64,000 nucleotides of DNA from Anaeromyces robustus (GCA_002104895.1 MCFG01000072.1:102501-166500), one strand, 5' to 3'. Shown: positions 1-15,384, numbered from the stretch's first letter. Notes: generated from the letters alone by a model not told the origin. Translations and numbers: made by a program.

Positions 1-317
1 TTTTTAATATTAAAGGATAATCTTTGTTTAATATCATATGATAAGGATGTAAGCTTAATAATTATAATTATATAATATATCAAAATTTATCTATTTATTT
101 CTCTATATTTATCTATTATATATAAACATTTAATAGATAAATTTAATGATATGATAAATAAATAAATAAATAAATAAAATATGATTGTATATAATTAATA
201 CTAAATAAGTTTATTATTAATGTATATTTATATAAAATTTAATTATTTCAATATTTGATATTAAATCATTAGGGAAATAATGAACCATGTTTTAAAAAAG
301 GACATAAAGCTCATTGG

Positions 318-348
<31 letters not shown>

Positions 349-1305
349 TTATTATACTTATTTTTTATTTTTTTATATTAATTATTAAAACAATATTATT
401 TTATATACAATATAATTTTATATTTAGGTGCATTATTAATGGGTTTATAATTATTGAACCAGTCGAAAATGAAGTTTGTAGTGATAATATACCAGATATA
501 TCAAAAAATTCAAAATTCAATATTATATGGAATAATAAAGGTAAATGAAATAATATTATTACAATTATTATTGTAAAATATATATTTACAAATATATATA
601 TATATATATATTTTAGAAGCATCAAGTCGAGCAATATTTCATTTAGAAAAATATATATCAAATCTTTATTTTATATGTACTCATAGTAGTTCAAAATATC
701 CAGGTATATTTAATGCAGAGAATTTGTTAAAAAGTAATGCTCAATTAAATGAGGTAGCACCAGCTGTAATAAATGAAACGAAAGAATCATTATTTCATAA
801 ATTTCATAATAATAATAATATAAAAAATCAAATTAGAAACAATCACAATTTACAAATGATTAATAATGTTTCACCACCTTTTGCGACTTCAACTATTTCT
901 TCTTCTGTTCCTACACCACCACCACCAATGATCATAAAAAATGAAAACAATTTTACTAATGAATCTTCAATTTCATTTATAAGTAAAAGTATTCATTTTT
1001 CTGATATTACTAATAAAAATAATAATTTATTGAAATTAAATTCATGTCAAAAAACTCAAATTAATCGACGTGGTTACATTATTCCAAATTTTTATTCATT
1101 TCCTAAAAAGAATATTTATAATTGGGAACAATATAAGGTTGATTTAAGAAAAAATATAACTTTTGATAAAAAAAGTAAAAATAATAATATGAATTTAAAT
1201 AGCAGTGATACATCTATTAGCTATCGTGGTCATTCTATTAAAGAAACCTTAAGTTCTTCTATAATATTAGTTGGAAAAGATAATTCTTTTATTAATAATA
1301 TATAA
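1..1305 (+). CDS. ACTMAP/C19orf54-like actin maturation protease, C-terminal part (5' end outside window)
   Basis: Papain-like cysteine protease family (UPF0692) that in animals trims the acetylated N-terminal residue of actin. I read exons 1-48, 273-316, 428-540 and 617-1305, with introns 49-272, 317-427 and 541-616 (all GT-AG, phases continuous). The joined reading contains YDKD, then NNEPCFKKGHKAHW, the family's histidine-bearing motif, then an NGFI strand, and further on KYPG...LLKSNAQL, which matches the family's C-terminal 'W..LR.SN.QL' region. From about 780 to the stop the sequence is Asn/Ser-rich with a PTPPPP patch and no recognisable domain, a fungal-style low-complexity extension. 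The catalytic cysteine half lies upstream of the window. Assignment rests on recalled motif order. The last exon is certain coding by composition; the family call is fairly sure. Confidence 0.68.
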
Positions 1306-3459
1306 AAGGAACTTGCTAATGAAGTGAAAAAAAAAATAATTGAAAAAATATCAAAATTATTATAACCAGTCAAAAAGAACTAATAATTAAATATATAATT
1401 AACAATATTAAAGCTTTTTTAAGTTTTAATATTTAAATATATTTTCTATAAAGCAATTATTAATTAATCTATTTATAGTATAATATATAAATATATATTA
1501 TATCTTAAAAAGTGGTTTGCTTTAAAAATAGATTATTAAAATAAAACACGCTAAATATTAAAAAAAAAAAAAAAAAGAAATAAAACCAAGAAACAAATAA
1601 GATTCTTATAATCGGATTATAGTAAAAAATTACTATAATTGTATATTATGTTGGCTTTGTATAATATATATTATATAAAACTGTTTAAATATTATTATCA
1701 ATAATTCTTTTAATAAGATAATTAATAGCTTTTTTTTTGTTAGTTTTAGTTCTAATATGATATAAGTATTTTATAAAAAGTATTTATTATTTCTTATCTA
1801 ATTAAATATTTGTTAAAATAAAATATTTTATTTTAAAAGGTTTTAAAATATTATTCAAATAAAAACTTTTCATTTTTTATGTTTATTTTTTTAATAAAGA
1901 ATGAAAGATATATGTAAAAATATCATAACTAGTTTATTTAATTTATTTACTTATTAATAAAATTAAAATGTGAATATCAATATATCTAATTTCAAATTAA
2001 TATACCAAAAAAGAAACAAAAAAAAAAAAAATTAACAATAATAATTAAAAAAAAATAAAGAATAAAAATAAAATAAAATCTATAATAATTGATTAATAAA
2101 TAAAAGAGTAATACAATTACATAATTATTTTTAATTGTTATTGGAAGCATAAACATACATATATTGAAATAGTAAAATAATATTTATTTGTATAGATATT
2201 CTTGTGTCAAATACTTTTGAGGATAAATTATGAATTATATATCAATTATATAATCATTGAAATAATAAAAATAATAATTTTATATTAATAATTACTTTTT
2301 TTTTTTTTATATTCTTTGATTATATTATAATTTATATATATATATATTTTCCTTTTTTTAATTAAAATCAATTGAAATATATAGTATAAAATAATTATTT
2401 TTTATGGTATAAAATATTTAGAATGTCATGATATTTAATAAAATTTTCATTTTACAATCAATAATATTAATTAATATATAACAACCTTTTTATATTACAA
2501 TTACAAAATGATTTAATTAAACTCTATTTTTTTTAAAAAATAATAAATTATCATTGAAATTTATTTTTTTAATATATATTGCAGATAATATTAATAATTA
2601 AAAATAATAATAAAAAATATTTCTACATATGGTAATTAAAGATTAAAAATTTTATTTTAAATTTTAAATTATAATTAAATAATGAAAAAAATATAAAAAA
2701 ATAAAAATAAAATAAAATAAGAAAAAAAAAAAATAAGAGAATATGAATAAAAAAAAAAAAATAAAAATAATAAGAAAGATTTATTAATTAATATTTTACA
2801 ATTTTTTTTAAACATATATATTTATTTTAATATTTATTTTAATATATATAAAGTCAAAAATTAATATTATCCTTTCCAATATATACATTTATATTAATGA
2901 ATATATTTTTAAATTGAAATAATTTTTTTATTTTTTTATTAGTTTCTTTTTTTAAAAAAATTTTTTTATAATTATTTTTATTTTTATTGATAGAACTTTC
3001 AAAGGCATTTTAAATAATTAAATTATTAAAGCATAGATCAATTAAGTAAGTCTTAATATATTTTAATTAAACAGAAATAAAAAATAAAAAAAAAAACACT
3101 ATATTACAGTTATTGGAAAATTACTTATAATATTTTAATATTGTAATATTAATAATAAAACAAAATAAAATATAATAAAATAAAATAAAATAAAATAAAA
3201 TAAAATAAAATAAAATAAAATAAAGTAAAAAAAGAAATATAAAATAAAGTAAAATAAGAAAAGACTTTTAGGGAATAAAATCAATAATATAATAAAAAAA
3301 TAATGATAAAATATATAGTTGTTATAAAATAAATGATATTTATATACTCATAATTTTAAGCTAATATAATATATATGTATATATTATATATATATATTTT
3401 TTTATTTTTTTTCTTTAAATTTTAGTCTTTATTTTTTTTTTGTTTAAGACTTAATTAAT
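1306..3459. other. Intergenic, no gene seen
   Basis: About 2.1 kb of A/T-dominated DNA with stops in every frame. It holds A and T homopolymers of 10-17 bases, an (AAAAT)n run near 3165-3225 and (AT)n patches just before the next gene. No RNA gene or mobile-element signature was visible. Confidence 0.7.
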
Positions 3460-5298
3460 ATGGATCTTTCTATTCATCATAGCAGAACTCTCCTTTATAC
3501 ATCACCAGTTACTAATGAAGAAGTTAAATTAAGAGAAGTAAAGATACTTCATGGTCGTTTATTACATATAATTATTAGTGTTTTAAATATCGCTTATGAA
3601 AAGGAAGTTGGCGCAAGACTTTTATATAGAAACTTAAGTGGTAAAGGAATAATGGCACATCTTAAAGCTTCATATGTAGGATCTGAAAAGAATGTTGATG
3701 GTAAATATTATTTATATATATAATACAAGATATTGCATTATTGTATTTTTATATATTAGGTTATCTGATTATTAATAAATTATAAAAAGATATAACTTTT
3801 TACATAAGATAAAAAAAAGATAAAAATATTGAAATATAGAATAAATATTGATAAAAATCTATATTAAATTCATTTATTAATATTCTTGATAAATATAATG
3901 TATATAATTATATAATTCTTAATATAAAATTTGATAATAATAAATTTAAGTATAAAGTGATAATAAAAATAATTAAAACTATTTATGATATAATATATAT
4001 AATATATATCAAGTATGAATTTTTTTAATAGAAACTTTAAAAAAAAATTAATTAATATGGATTTATGTTTTTCTATTATAAGTATATTTGTATACATTAT
4101 TAATATATTAATATATTGATTTTTTTTATTACTTTATATATGAATGTGAAAATATAGAAAGCCAACCAAATATTGATATTTTTGAAGTAAAGTATGATAT
4201 GACTAAGAATAGATCAAACAGAGCTCCATGGTCCCCAGTGGTTAATTTAGTTCCATATTATCGAGTTAAGGGAGAATATTATGAAGATAATCCAAATGGT
4301 ATTAATAAAATATTATTAAAAATTATTAGAATTAATACATTATATTGTATAATTATAAATAAATATTTTTTAATATTTTTTATTTTAAAATTTAATAAAT
4401 AAATCATTAACATTTAAATATATATAAATTGAATATTTATTATTATATCATTAATTTCATTATAATTAAAAATTTTTATATAATCAAATAATAATTTATT
4501 TATAAAATTTAAAATACTTTTTTTTTTACCTTTTTTAATAATAAATATAATAATAACATTTTTAATTTATACATACATATATATATAGAAAGAGAAGAGA
4601 CTTATAGGGTAGCTGAAGATTGTATTGTTCGTATTCTTTGTAAAAAAGGATACGTTTTTAAAGCACCAATTGTTTCTAAATTTGAAAGTGATTTAGCATG
4701 GGAAATTTTTGAAAAGGAAGCAGGATTAGATAAAACTAATGAAGCTAAAAAAAATTTAATGAGACATAATTCTGAAAGTGGTGATTTCATTTCTAAAGAT
4801 AATAAAGTTTTCTGGGAAGTTAATTTTAAGGATGCTCTTCTTCAATGTAGTGGTAATAGTCAAAAGGCTTGGAAATATTTCTGTCATAAAACTTCATGCA
4901 TTCCAAATCCTAATTTAGAATCAAAAAAATCATATAATAATCAAAACTCTTTAGATGATTATGATTATTGTGATGATGTTAAAGATTGGAAAAAGAGATT
5001 AAATCAAAATACAGCATCTAAAAGTAGCTCATGGAAAATTCCAGGATGTGAAGAATTTTATAAACAAGATATGTTCCAAAATCCATTTGCATATGTCAAA
5101 GAACCAAAAGAAGAAGATAGTGATGAAGATGATTCTATGAGAAAATCTAAGACTAGTAAATCAAAATCTAATAAGAAATCAATTCCAGTTTCCAGTAAAC
5201 ATTCAAATAAGACTAAAAGTAACGAATATCAAAATGCTATTAATCCAAAAACAATTAGTAATCAAATTAATAATAAATCTGCTAAGATAATGAATTAA
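3460..5298 (+). CDS. Unrecognised conserved-looking protein, 363 aa, three exons
   Basis: I do not recognise this gene. Exons are 3460-3700, 4158-4298 and 4589-5298; the introns begin GTAAAT and GTATTA and end TAG, and the coding total (1,092 nt) keeps frame. The first 240 residues look folded, with mixed hydrophobic segments, for example REVKILHGRLLHIIISVLNIAYEK, a Trp-Pro loop (APWSPVVNLVPYYRVKG) and a C-rich helix region (RVAEDCIVRILCKKGYVF). After about residue 280 it becomes Ser/Lys/Asp-rich (EEDSDEDDSM, then KSKTSKSKSNKK), which could be a nuclear or phosphorylated tail. No signal peptide or membrane segment is visible. The ATG follows a T-rich leader and is the first in frame. Neighbours give no functional clue. 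Confidence 0.75.
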
Positions 5299-5689
5299 TT
5301 TTATAAATATTTATAGTGTTATTAATATTACTATTGATATTAATATTATTAAATTTTATTTTTTTTTTTTTAAGATTATTAAGTTTAAGGAATAGGAAAT
5401 ATTATATAATTAATAATATTTATGCACATATGTAATATTTAATTAAAAAGATTTTGTATATATATATATATAATAGAAAAAAAAAAGTTTTTTAATATAT
5501 AAAAGTAATTATATTAACAACAATAACAACAACAATGATAATAATATATATAAACAAAATCAATAATAAAAATAAAAATATTTTTTTAACATAAACGAAA
5601 AATTCTTTTTTTTTTAATAAAAAAATAAAAAAATAATTTTTTTTTATAATTGTTGTTATAAAATATATAATAATTATTGGGATACATTA
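5299..5689. other. Intergenic, low complexity
   Basis: Short A/T-rich spacer after the unrecognised gene, with an (AT)n run near 5459-5472, an AAC/AAT patch near 5516-5545 and homopolymers. No coding signal. Confidence 0.6.
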
Positions 5690-5858
5690 TTTGTAATACA
5701 GTTTTTCTATAATCATATATATATATATAATATTAGGTGTAACACAATTTTTTCTATAATCAAATATATATATAATATTAAGTGTAATAAAATTTTTTCT
5801 ATAATCATATATATAATAATACTAGTTGTAATACAATATTTTTTATAATCATATATAT
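5690..5858. repeat. Tandem repeat, about 45 bp unit, 3.8 copies
   Basis: Four diverged units begin near 5690, 5736, 5781 and 5825. Each carries a GTAATAC-like start, a T-rich block, TCTATAATCA and an (AT)n tail. The array abuts the LINE fragment that follows. Confidence 0.75.
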
Positions 5859-6210
5859 GTATGAATCTCCTATGTTTATTTTATCAGTATTAGACTCTCG
5901 TTTTCTCCTTAATCGTAACATTCCATTGGTTCTTAAAAGAAGTATTCTTGCTTCCCATATTATTGGTATTCTAAACTTCTATTCTTCCATTTTAAATTAT
6001 AACAAGAATAAAACCAAAAAAGCTCAATCTATATTAAATAGAGGATAATTTCAGAGTCTTGAACACATGCAATTACATCTTGTGAACTTTGATATACTCC
6101 CTTATCATTGATTTGTGCTATTACTCATATTCGTTATTTCGATAAGTTGGAAAAAATTTCTTGTATTAATAAAGAATTAATTACAAATATTTCTAGTATA
6201 CTTATTATTG
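5859..6210 (+). mobile_element. Decayed LINE (non-LTR retrotransposon) fragment, post-RT region
   Basis: Translations in two frames resemble the region after the reverse transcriptase of the intact LINE at 36835-42018. The first part (to 6048) has NIPLVLKRSILASHIIG, comparable with IPIPLKRTLFSAKVIG of the intact element, followed by NKNKT...ILNRG, comparable with NKNNT...IINKGF. After a stop and frameshift, the next ~120 bases give TPLSLICAITHIRYFDKLE, comparable with PPLSGKCALAQVRCFNKWK. Divergence is large, so this comes from another LINE lineage or an old copy. No endonuclease, RT core or poly(A) tail remains. Confidence 0.7.
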
Positions 6211-7765
<1,555 letters not shown>

Positions 7766-8051
7766 ATGACTATTGAATCTTGTTCAATTGAAGATTATCA
7801 ACCTCCTATATCTTCAAATCTTTCAACAACAGAAATTGAAAATGAATCCGAAAAAAAAAAGTAAATATAATATTATTAAAAAAAATGTTTTGAAGCATTT
7901 TTATTATTAGAAAAAACTAATAATTTCAATAACAACAATGATAACAATAATAATAATAACAACAATGATAACAATAATAATAATAACAACAATGATAACA
8001 ATAATAATAATAACAATGATAGCAATGATAATAATAATAACAAAGATAGTG

Positions 8052-8094
<43 letters not shown>

Positions 8095-8804
8095 TAATAA
8101 TAAAAATAATAATAATGATAATAATAGTAATAATAATAAAAATAATAATAATGATAATAATGATAATAATAGTAATAATAATTTATAATAATAGCTAATA
8201 ATAATAGTAATAATAATAGAAATAATAATAACAGTAATAATAATAATAGTAATAATAATTTATAATAATAGCTAATAATAATAGTAATAATAATAGAAAT
8301 AATAATAACAGTAATAATAATAATAGTAATAATAATAGTAATAATAATAAAATATTTAAAAGAAAAGATATTTTTATTAAATGAATAATATAATAATAAT
8401 TTAATATAATTATTTTTTTTAATGTTTATATTATGTAGTGATGTTTCAACCGAGGAAAATTCCGAGACATTAAATGAAAAAAAGAATATTGAGAATAACA
8501 ATGGTAAGTAATAAATTAATGTATTTGTAATTATTTTTATATTTATTTATATAATTTTTTATGTCATGTTATAGGGACGTTTCATTCGTGTGATTTAAAG
8601 CCTATCAAGCCAGAAATTTTAAAGACTGATGATTCAAATAATAAAAGTATTCGGCAGCATTCAAATAATAATGGTCCAGAATTTTCAAAAACAAATCAAA
8701 TTTTACCAATATATTCTTCAGATAAATCTAAAATGTAATAATAATATTAATATTAATAATAATTAGTAATTAATTATAATAATTATAATTATAATTATAT
8801 TTAA

Positions 8805-8882
<78 letters not shown>

Positions 8883-9944
8883 TTTAATAATAATAATTTT
8901 AATAATAATTATAATAGTAGTAAAATATTTAAAAGAAAAAATATTTTTATTAAATGCATAATATAATAAAATATTTTTTTTATTTTTATTATATGTATAT
9001 ACAGTTTTAAACTTGATTTAAAATCTAGAATCGATAAAGGATTTTTTTCAGCTGATGGTGTTTGGATATGTTATCGTAGAAATTATTTTCAAATTAAAAT
9101 ATTATTTAATTTGATTGAAGATGGAAAAGATTTATCAGAATCAATAAATTTTCCAAATTCTTTAGATGATATATATGTAAAATTACCAGATAAGGGTATG
9201 TGTAAAATTTTAAACTTTTATGTTGGTATAGATAGTATTATAACGGGAAGTAAAGACAAGGTTGAAATTGTGCAACATACTGCTAAGCGTGAAAAAGGTG
9301 AACAAAAAAAACCTGGTATAAAATTAATTTTTCCAGGTGGAGATTTATCTTCTTATAATTATTCATTAGAACAAAATACAATAGTTCTTTATGAACGTCT
9401 TCAATTTAGAAAAGCAACATGCAATAATGGCAAACGTACTACATTTCAACAATATTATTCTATTATAATTAATCTTTATGGTATGTTAGTTGATGGAAAA
9501 AAAGTACGTATAGGTTATATTGAATCATCTCCTCTTGTTGTTCGAGGTAGAAGTCCAGGCCATTATAATGAAAAATATGGATTTAATCAATATATTAGAG
9601 TTAGTCTTATGAATCGTTTTAATTCAGTTAAGAATAATAATATACCATTTTTTGATTCTTCTTCAACATTAAAACCTAATCAGGAAGTACAAAATAATAA
9701 TTACAATAATAAATCAAAACGAAATAGATATTCTACTAATAAAAAAAATAAATTTTCTAATACTAAAACAAATAATACCAATAATAATTATATACAGAAT
9801 GATACCCATGACTCTATTCAAAATAATAATAATACTATACTAAATCATTTATATAATAATAACAATTATAATAATGATAATAATAACAAAACTATAATTA
9901 ACAACGGCAACGATATCATTAACAACAACAACAACAACAACAAC

Positions 9945-9977
<33 letters not shown>

Positions 9978-10205
9978 TATATTAATATTAATACACATAA
10001 TAAAAATAATAATAATGTGAATACTATTACTTATCCTAATCAAATATCTATCATTAATACTACTCAAAGCAATATTGATAATAAATATTTATCTTCCAAC
10101 AATATAGTTAACAATAATGTTTCCACAAATCTATCCTCGTTTAATAATTATCAAAATGAAACAATCAACAACAACAACAATAATAATAATAATATAAATT
10201 ATAAC

Positions 10206-10258
<53 letters not shown>

Positions 10259-10829
10259 TAATAATACTTTGTTATATCAATCAAATTATTCCAATATAAA
10301 TTCTATACGAAATAATACAATTTCACAACAAACATTTTCTTCAATTAATAATTTTGCTTATAATAATGGAAATGGAGAAATATATATTAAGAATAACAAT
10401 AATAATAATAATAATAACAATAATAATAACAATAACAATAACAATAACAATAACAATAATAATAATAATAATAATAATAACAATATTAATAACAATAACA
10501 ATATTAATAACAATAACAATAACAATAGCAATAATAATAATATTAATCAAGTTCCTAACCAAAATAATATTAATTCAGGATATCAAAATTTTCAAAATCA
10601 AAATCAATATGAAAATAGTTCTATTATTCAACCAGATATTAATAAGATGAATCAAAATAATCTTCAAAATGTGTCTAATTTATCGAATCAATACTCAACT
10701 AATACTTATCAAGTACCGATTTCTTCAATGAATACATCCAATATTCAAGGCCAAAATTATCAAGTTCAATCACAATATCAACAATCCAATATTTCAGAGT
10801 ATCAATATATTAATAGTATTAATAATAAC

Positions 10830-10912
<83 letters not shown>

Positions 10913-10952
10913 CAACAACAACAATAATAATAATAATAATAACAATAATCAA

Positions 10953-10990
<38 letters not shown>

Positions 10991-11021
10991 CAACAACAAC
11001 AGCAACAACAACAACAACAAC

Positions 11022-11111
<90 letters not shown>

Positions 11112-14100
11112 CAGATTAATAATAATAATCAGATTAATAATAATAATATGATTAATCACTACAGTAATAATAATTATAATTACAATAATGACAATAATTA
11201 TAATAGTAACAATAATAATAATATTTTTAATAACAATAATTTGACTAATAATAATCATTATAGTAATTATAATAATAATAATAATAACAACTATTGCAAT
11301 TATAATAATAATAATTGTAATTATAATAATGATAATAATTTTAATAATTATAACAATTATAATAATAGTAATATAGATTCTCATAATTATAATAATAATA
11401 ATAGTAATAATAATTACAACAATAACAACAACAACAATAACAACAACAACAACAACAACAACAATAATAATAATAATAATAATTATAATAATAATAATAA
11501 TAATAATATAAATAATAATAATTATAATAATAATAATACTATTAGTAATAATATTAGTAATGATAAAGATGGTAATAATACATTTCTTACCAACCAACAA
11601 GCATATTCTTATTCTTGTAATAATAACAACAATAACAATAACACTTTAAATACTACTTATCAGAATAATTCACAGAAGAATTCATTTTATCAACAAAGTC
11701 AAACACAAAATTCATTTCAAGAGAATTCATTTGCATATAATCAATCTATGATACAAAATAAATCTTCATTTCTTGCTCAACAACAACAATCAGCAGCACA
11801 AAATAATTCATATATGTTTTATGGACAAAATACACAAAATACCCAACAATATCAGCAAAATTTTCAACCACAATTCACTCAACAACAATTCCCTCAACAA
11901 CAGTTTTCTCAACAACAATTTCCTCAACAACAGTTTTCTCAACAACAATTTTCTCAACAACAATTCCCTCAACAACAGTTCCCTCAACAACAGTTCACTC
12001 AACAACAATCACAACAATCCCAATCACAACCGCAACAGCAACAACAACCATCTACAAATAATATTATTTATCAACAACAACCAACACAAAATATTATTTA
12101 TCAAGCACAAACTAATAATACAATTGTTTATCAACCTCAACTTCAACAACCATCTCAAGTTTATACTTCATTTAATACTTCTAATTCTACTCAATCATCA
12201 CAACCATCTAATATGAATGGTTTATATACCAATCAATCGCATTTACAACAGTCACCATTAACTCCTTCTTCCAATTTAAATAGTATGAATACGATGATAC
12301 AACAATCACCAATAACGCCTTCTTCTAATTTAAATAATATGAATAATATGAATACCATGATACAACACTCACCATTAACACCTTCTTCCAATTTAAATAA
12401 TATGAATACGATGATACAACAATCACCATTAAATGCTGTAAATTCTTCTAATCAATTTAGTCTTTTTTCTGTTCAATCATCATCTCAATCATCTCCTATA
12501 ACTCCTATGTCAAATAAATTTAATTATACTAATCAAACCTCTCAATCATCACCCATTTCTCCTTTATCTAATAATATTAATTATTCTAATTCTAATTTAA
12601 CACAAACTCAATCATTAAATACATCTACATCAAATCTCAGTAATTTTAATACAATAAATAATCGACTATTTGTACAAACCAATACTAATAAATTTAATTA
12701 TAATAATACTCATAATAATTCATCATCTCAATATCCATCTTTATTGTCACCACTTAATCAACCAAATAAACTTAATAATTATCAAAATCCTCAATCTCAA
12801 CTTCATCTTCAATTAACCACAAACGCTACAAATAATATAATTACTAATAATCATCAAACAAAATCAACTTTTATACCTACAATGAATTGTAATAATTTAA
12901 ATGGAATTAATGTTATAACTTCATTAACATCAAATTCTAATCAATTACCTCAATCACAAGTACAATTTCAAACACAATTACAACAATTACAATTAAAACA
13001 AATACAACCACAACCACAACCACAAAGAATACAAAAGCCTCAACAAATTATTAATAATAACAATAACATTAAAAATACCAATACTAATATTAACATTAAT
13101 ATTACTAATAATACAAATTCTATTACTACTACTACTACTACTACTACTAAAAATAATAATAATAATAATAATAATAATAAGGTTGATAATAAGAATAATA
13201 TTGATAATAATCATAGTAATAATAATGATAATATTTCAACTACATCAACTATATCTTGTAAAATTAATAATAATAAAGTTAACCAAAATAAAAGTAAGTC
13301 TAGAAAATTTAAACGTAATTATGATTCAATTATAGAAAATCAAAATGAAGATAAGGATAAATTAAATTTACAAGATAATGTAAATAAAAAATTAAAGAAA
13401 ATAAATGAAAATGATCATGACAAAGAAAAAGAAAAGGAAAAAGAAGAAAAAGAAAAAGTAAATCAAGAAGAAAATAATGAAAATCATGTGGAAAATGAAA
13501 ATGGAGATAATAATAATAAAGAAAAAGAAATAGTAAAAGTAAATCAAGAAGATAATAATGAAAATCATGTGGAAAATAAAAATGAAGATAACAATGACAA
13601 AGAAAAAGAAAAAGTAACAGTAAATCAAGAAGATAATAATGAAAATCATGTGGAAAATAAAAATGAAAATAACAATGATAAAGAGAAAGAGAAAGAAAAA
13701 GTAAATCAAGAAGAAATTAAAAATATAAAACATGTAGAAAATAAAAATGAAGAAAATAAAAATGAAAATCATGAAATTAATGAAAATGAAAACCAGGAGA
13801 ATAATAATAATAATAATAAAAATAAAGATAATAAGAATGAAAATCATGAAGATAATGAAAATGAAAATCAGGAAGAAAATAAAAATGAAAATCAAGAAGA
13901 AAATAAAAATGAGAATCATGTAGAAAATAAGAATGAAAATCAAGAAGAAGATAAAAATGAAAATCAAGAAGAAGATAAAAATGAAAATCAAGAAGAAAAT
14001 AAAAATGAGAATCATGTAGAAAATAAGAATGAAAATCAAGAAGAAAATAAAAATGAGAATCATGTAGAAAATAAGAATGAAAATCAGGAAAAAAATAAGA

Positions 14101-14441
14101 ATGAAAATCAAGAAGAAAATGAAAATAAAAATCATGAAAAGAGTAAGAATATAATAAAAATTAATAATAAAAAGGAAGATAATAATGATCGAATAAAAAA
14201 ACAAGAAAATAATATTAATAATGATGATAAAAATAAAAAAGAACTTAATGAGAATCAAGGGGAAATAAAAAAGATTAGTATTGAGAAAAAGAGTGATAAA
14301 GAAAATGAAAATGAAAATGAAAATGAAAAAATATATAAAAAAGAAATTAATAAGAATCAAGAGATAATAGAAAAAATTGAAAAAGTAGAGATGAACAATA
14401 AACAAAGTAAAAAAGAAAGAATTGATGAAAAAGAAGAATAA
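7766..14441 (+). CDS. NDT80/PhoG-family DNA-binding transcription factor with giant Asn/Gln tracts, about 1,918 aa
   Basis: Exons 7766-7860, 8439-8503, 8575-8734 and 9005-14441 join in frame (5,757 nt). Residues about 113-300 form an NDT80/PhoG DNA-binding domain: RIDKGFFSADGVWICYRRNYF at the start, then VQHTAKREKG, YERLQFRKATCNNGKR and the hallmark VVRGRSPGHY. Relatives such as Ndt80 and Vib-1 control meiosis, nutrient response or secreted hydrolases; the role here is inferred only as nuclear transcription control. The rest is low complexity: poly-Asn through about residue 1000, a QQQFPQQQFSQQQF array (11878-12003), repeated SPLTPSSNLNNMNTM units (12250-12430), and a Glu/Lys/Asn repeat (KNENQEE, KNENHVE) from about 13420 to the stop. 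The ATG at 7766 is the first in frame; exon 1 is short and the least certain part. Confidence 0.88.
7920..8350. repeat. AAT/AAC/GAT trinucleotide array in intron 1, including a 77-bp duplication
   Basis: Lies inside intron 7861-8438. The first part is AAC AAT GAT AAC-type trinucleotides. From 8181 a 77-bp segment (ATTTATAATAATAGCTAATA...) is repeated from 8258. Open frames through it on either strand are repeat artefacts. Confidence 0.85.
8806..8905. repeat. (AAT)n microsatellite in intron 3 of the NDT80 gene
   Basis: Near-perfect AAT units within intron 8735-9004, upstream of the exon that encodes the DNA-binding domain. Confidence 0.9.
10797..11112. repeat. Coding (AAY)n array encoding an uninterrupted Asn tract
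   Basis: More than 300 bp of AAT/AAC triplets with only isolated Gln and Ser codons, in frame within the NDT80 gene. Mixed AAT and AAC blocks show that selection or slippage preserved Asn coding. It is the longest of several such tracts (others near 9919-9977, 10161-10264, 10393-10534 and 11420-11550). Confidence 0.9.
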
Positions 14442-14997
14442 AGTAGGAAAAATAAAAAAAATAATATATTGAGAACATATAAAAAAAAAAAAAAAAAAAA
14501 AAAAAAATAAAAACTATAATATATTAAAAACATAGCAAAAAAAAAAAAAAAGTTTAAAACGATATTAACAAAAAAATTGTAATTTTTTTCTTTTTTTATT
14601 ATTAATATTTTCAGTAACACATGTAATAATATTGAAATATGTATATATATTCATATTTATTTATTTATTTTTTTATTTTTATTTTAATTTTTATTTTTAT
14701 TTGTTTAGATATAATATAATTTATTATTATTTTTTTATTTTTTTTTTATTTTTTTTTTTTTATATTATAAGCTATTACCACCAAAGTTATTATTATTATA
14801 TTAGTGGTAATATAATAATAATAATAATATAATTAATATAAATAATATATTTTATAGATATATAATATCCTTTTTAAATATTATTTATTAATATATAATT
14901 GATATTAATATATAAACTATAATAAAAAATTTTTGAAATTATTTAATTCATATAAAATGTAAAAATTCAAATAAATTTTATAAAATTCAAATAACTA

Positions 14998-15030
<33 letters not shown>

Positions 15031-15345
15031 ATTTTGAATTTTGAATTTCTTTATTAACATACTTCAAAGTTGATTATTTATTATTTATTATTAATAATAA
15101 TTTTTTTTTCTTTTAATTATTATTATTATATATATATATATATAATATATAAAAGATATAAAAGTCAATATTTTTTTTTATATTATTATTATTTTATTAA
15201 TTTATTTATTATTTTTTAAAAAAAAAAAAAAATATTTGTAAATTTGTAAATTATAAAACCTATTATTAAATAAATATGATTATATAAATATTATTTTTAT
15301 TTGATAGTTAGCATTATTATATTATTATATATAAATATCACTTTA

Positions 15346-15384
<39 letters not shown>

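Noticed and set aside
7926-8501. Minus-strand 191-codon open frame with Tyr/His/Leu runs
   Set aside because: Lies over the trinucleotide array in intron 1 of the NDT80 gene; the composition is that of the repeat.
9005-9700. Possible velvet-domain factor
   Set aside because: The VVRGRSPGHY, YERLQFRKAT and VQHTAKREKG motifs are those of NDT80/PhoG, not velvet.
10794-11600. Minus-strand 268-codon open frame of Ile/Val
   Set aside because: Antisense shadow of the poly-Asn AAT/AAC tract.
13392-14405. Minus-strand 337-codon Phe/Ile open frame resembling a membrane protein
   Set aside because: Antisense of the Glu/Lys/Asn repeat of the NDT80 gene; hydrophobicity is a by-product of reversed GAA/AAA/AAT codons.
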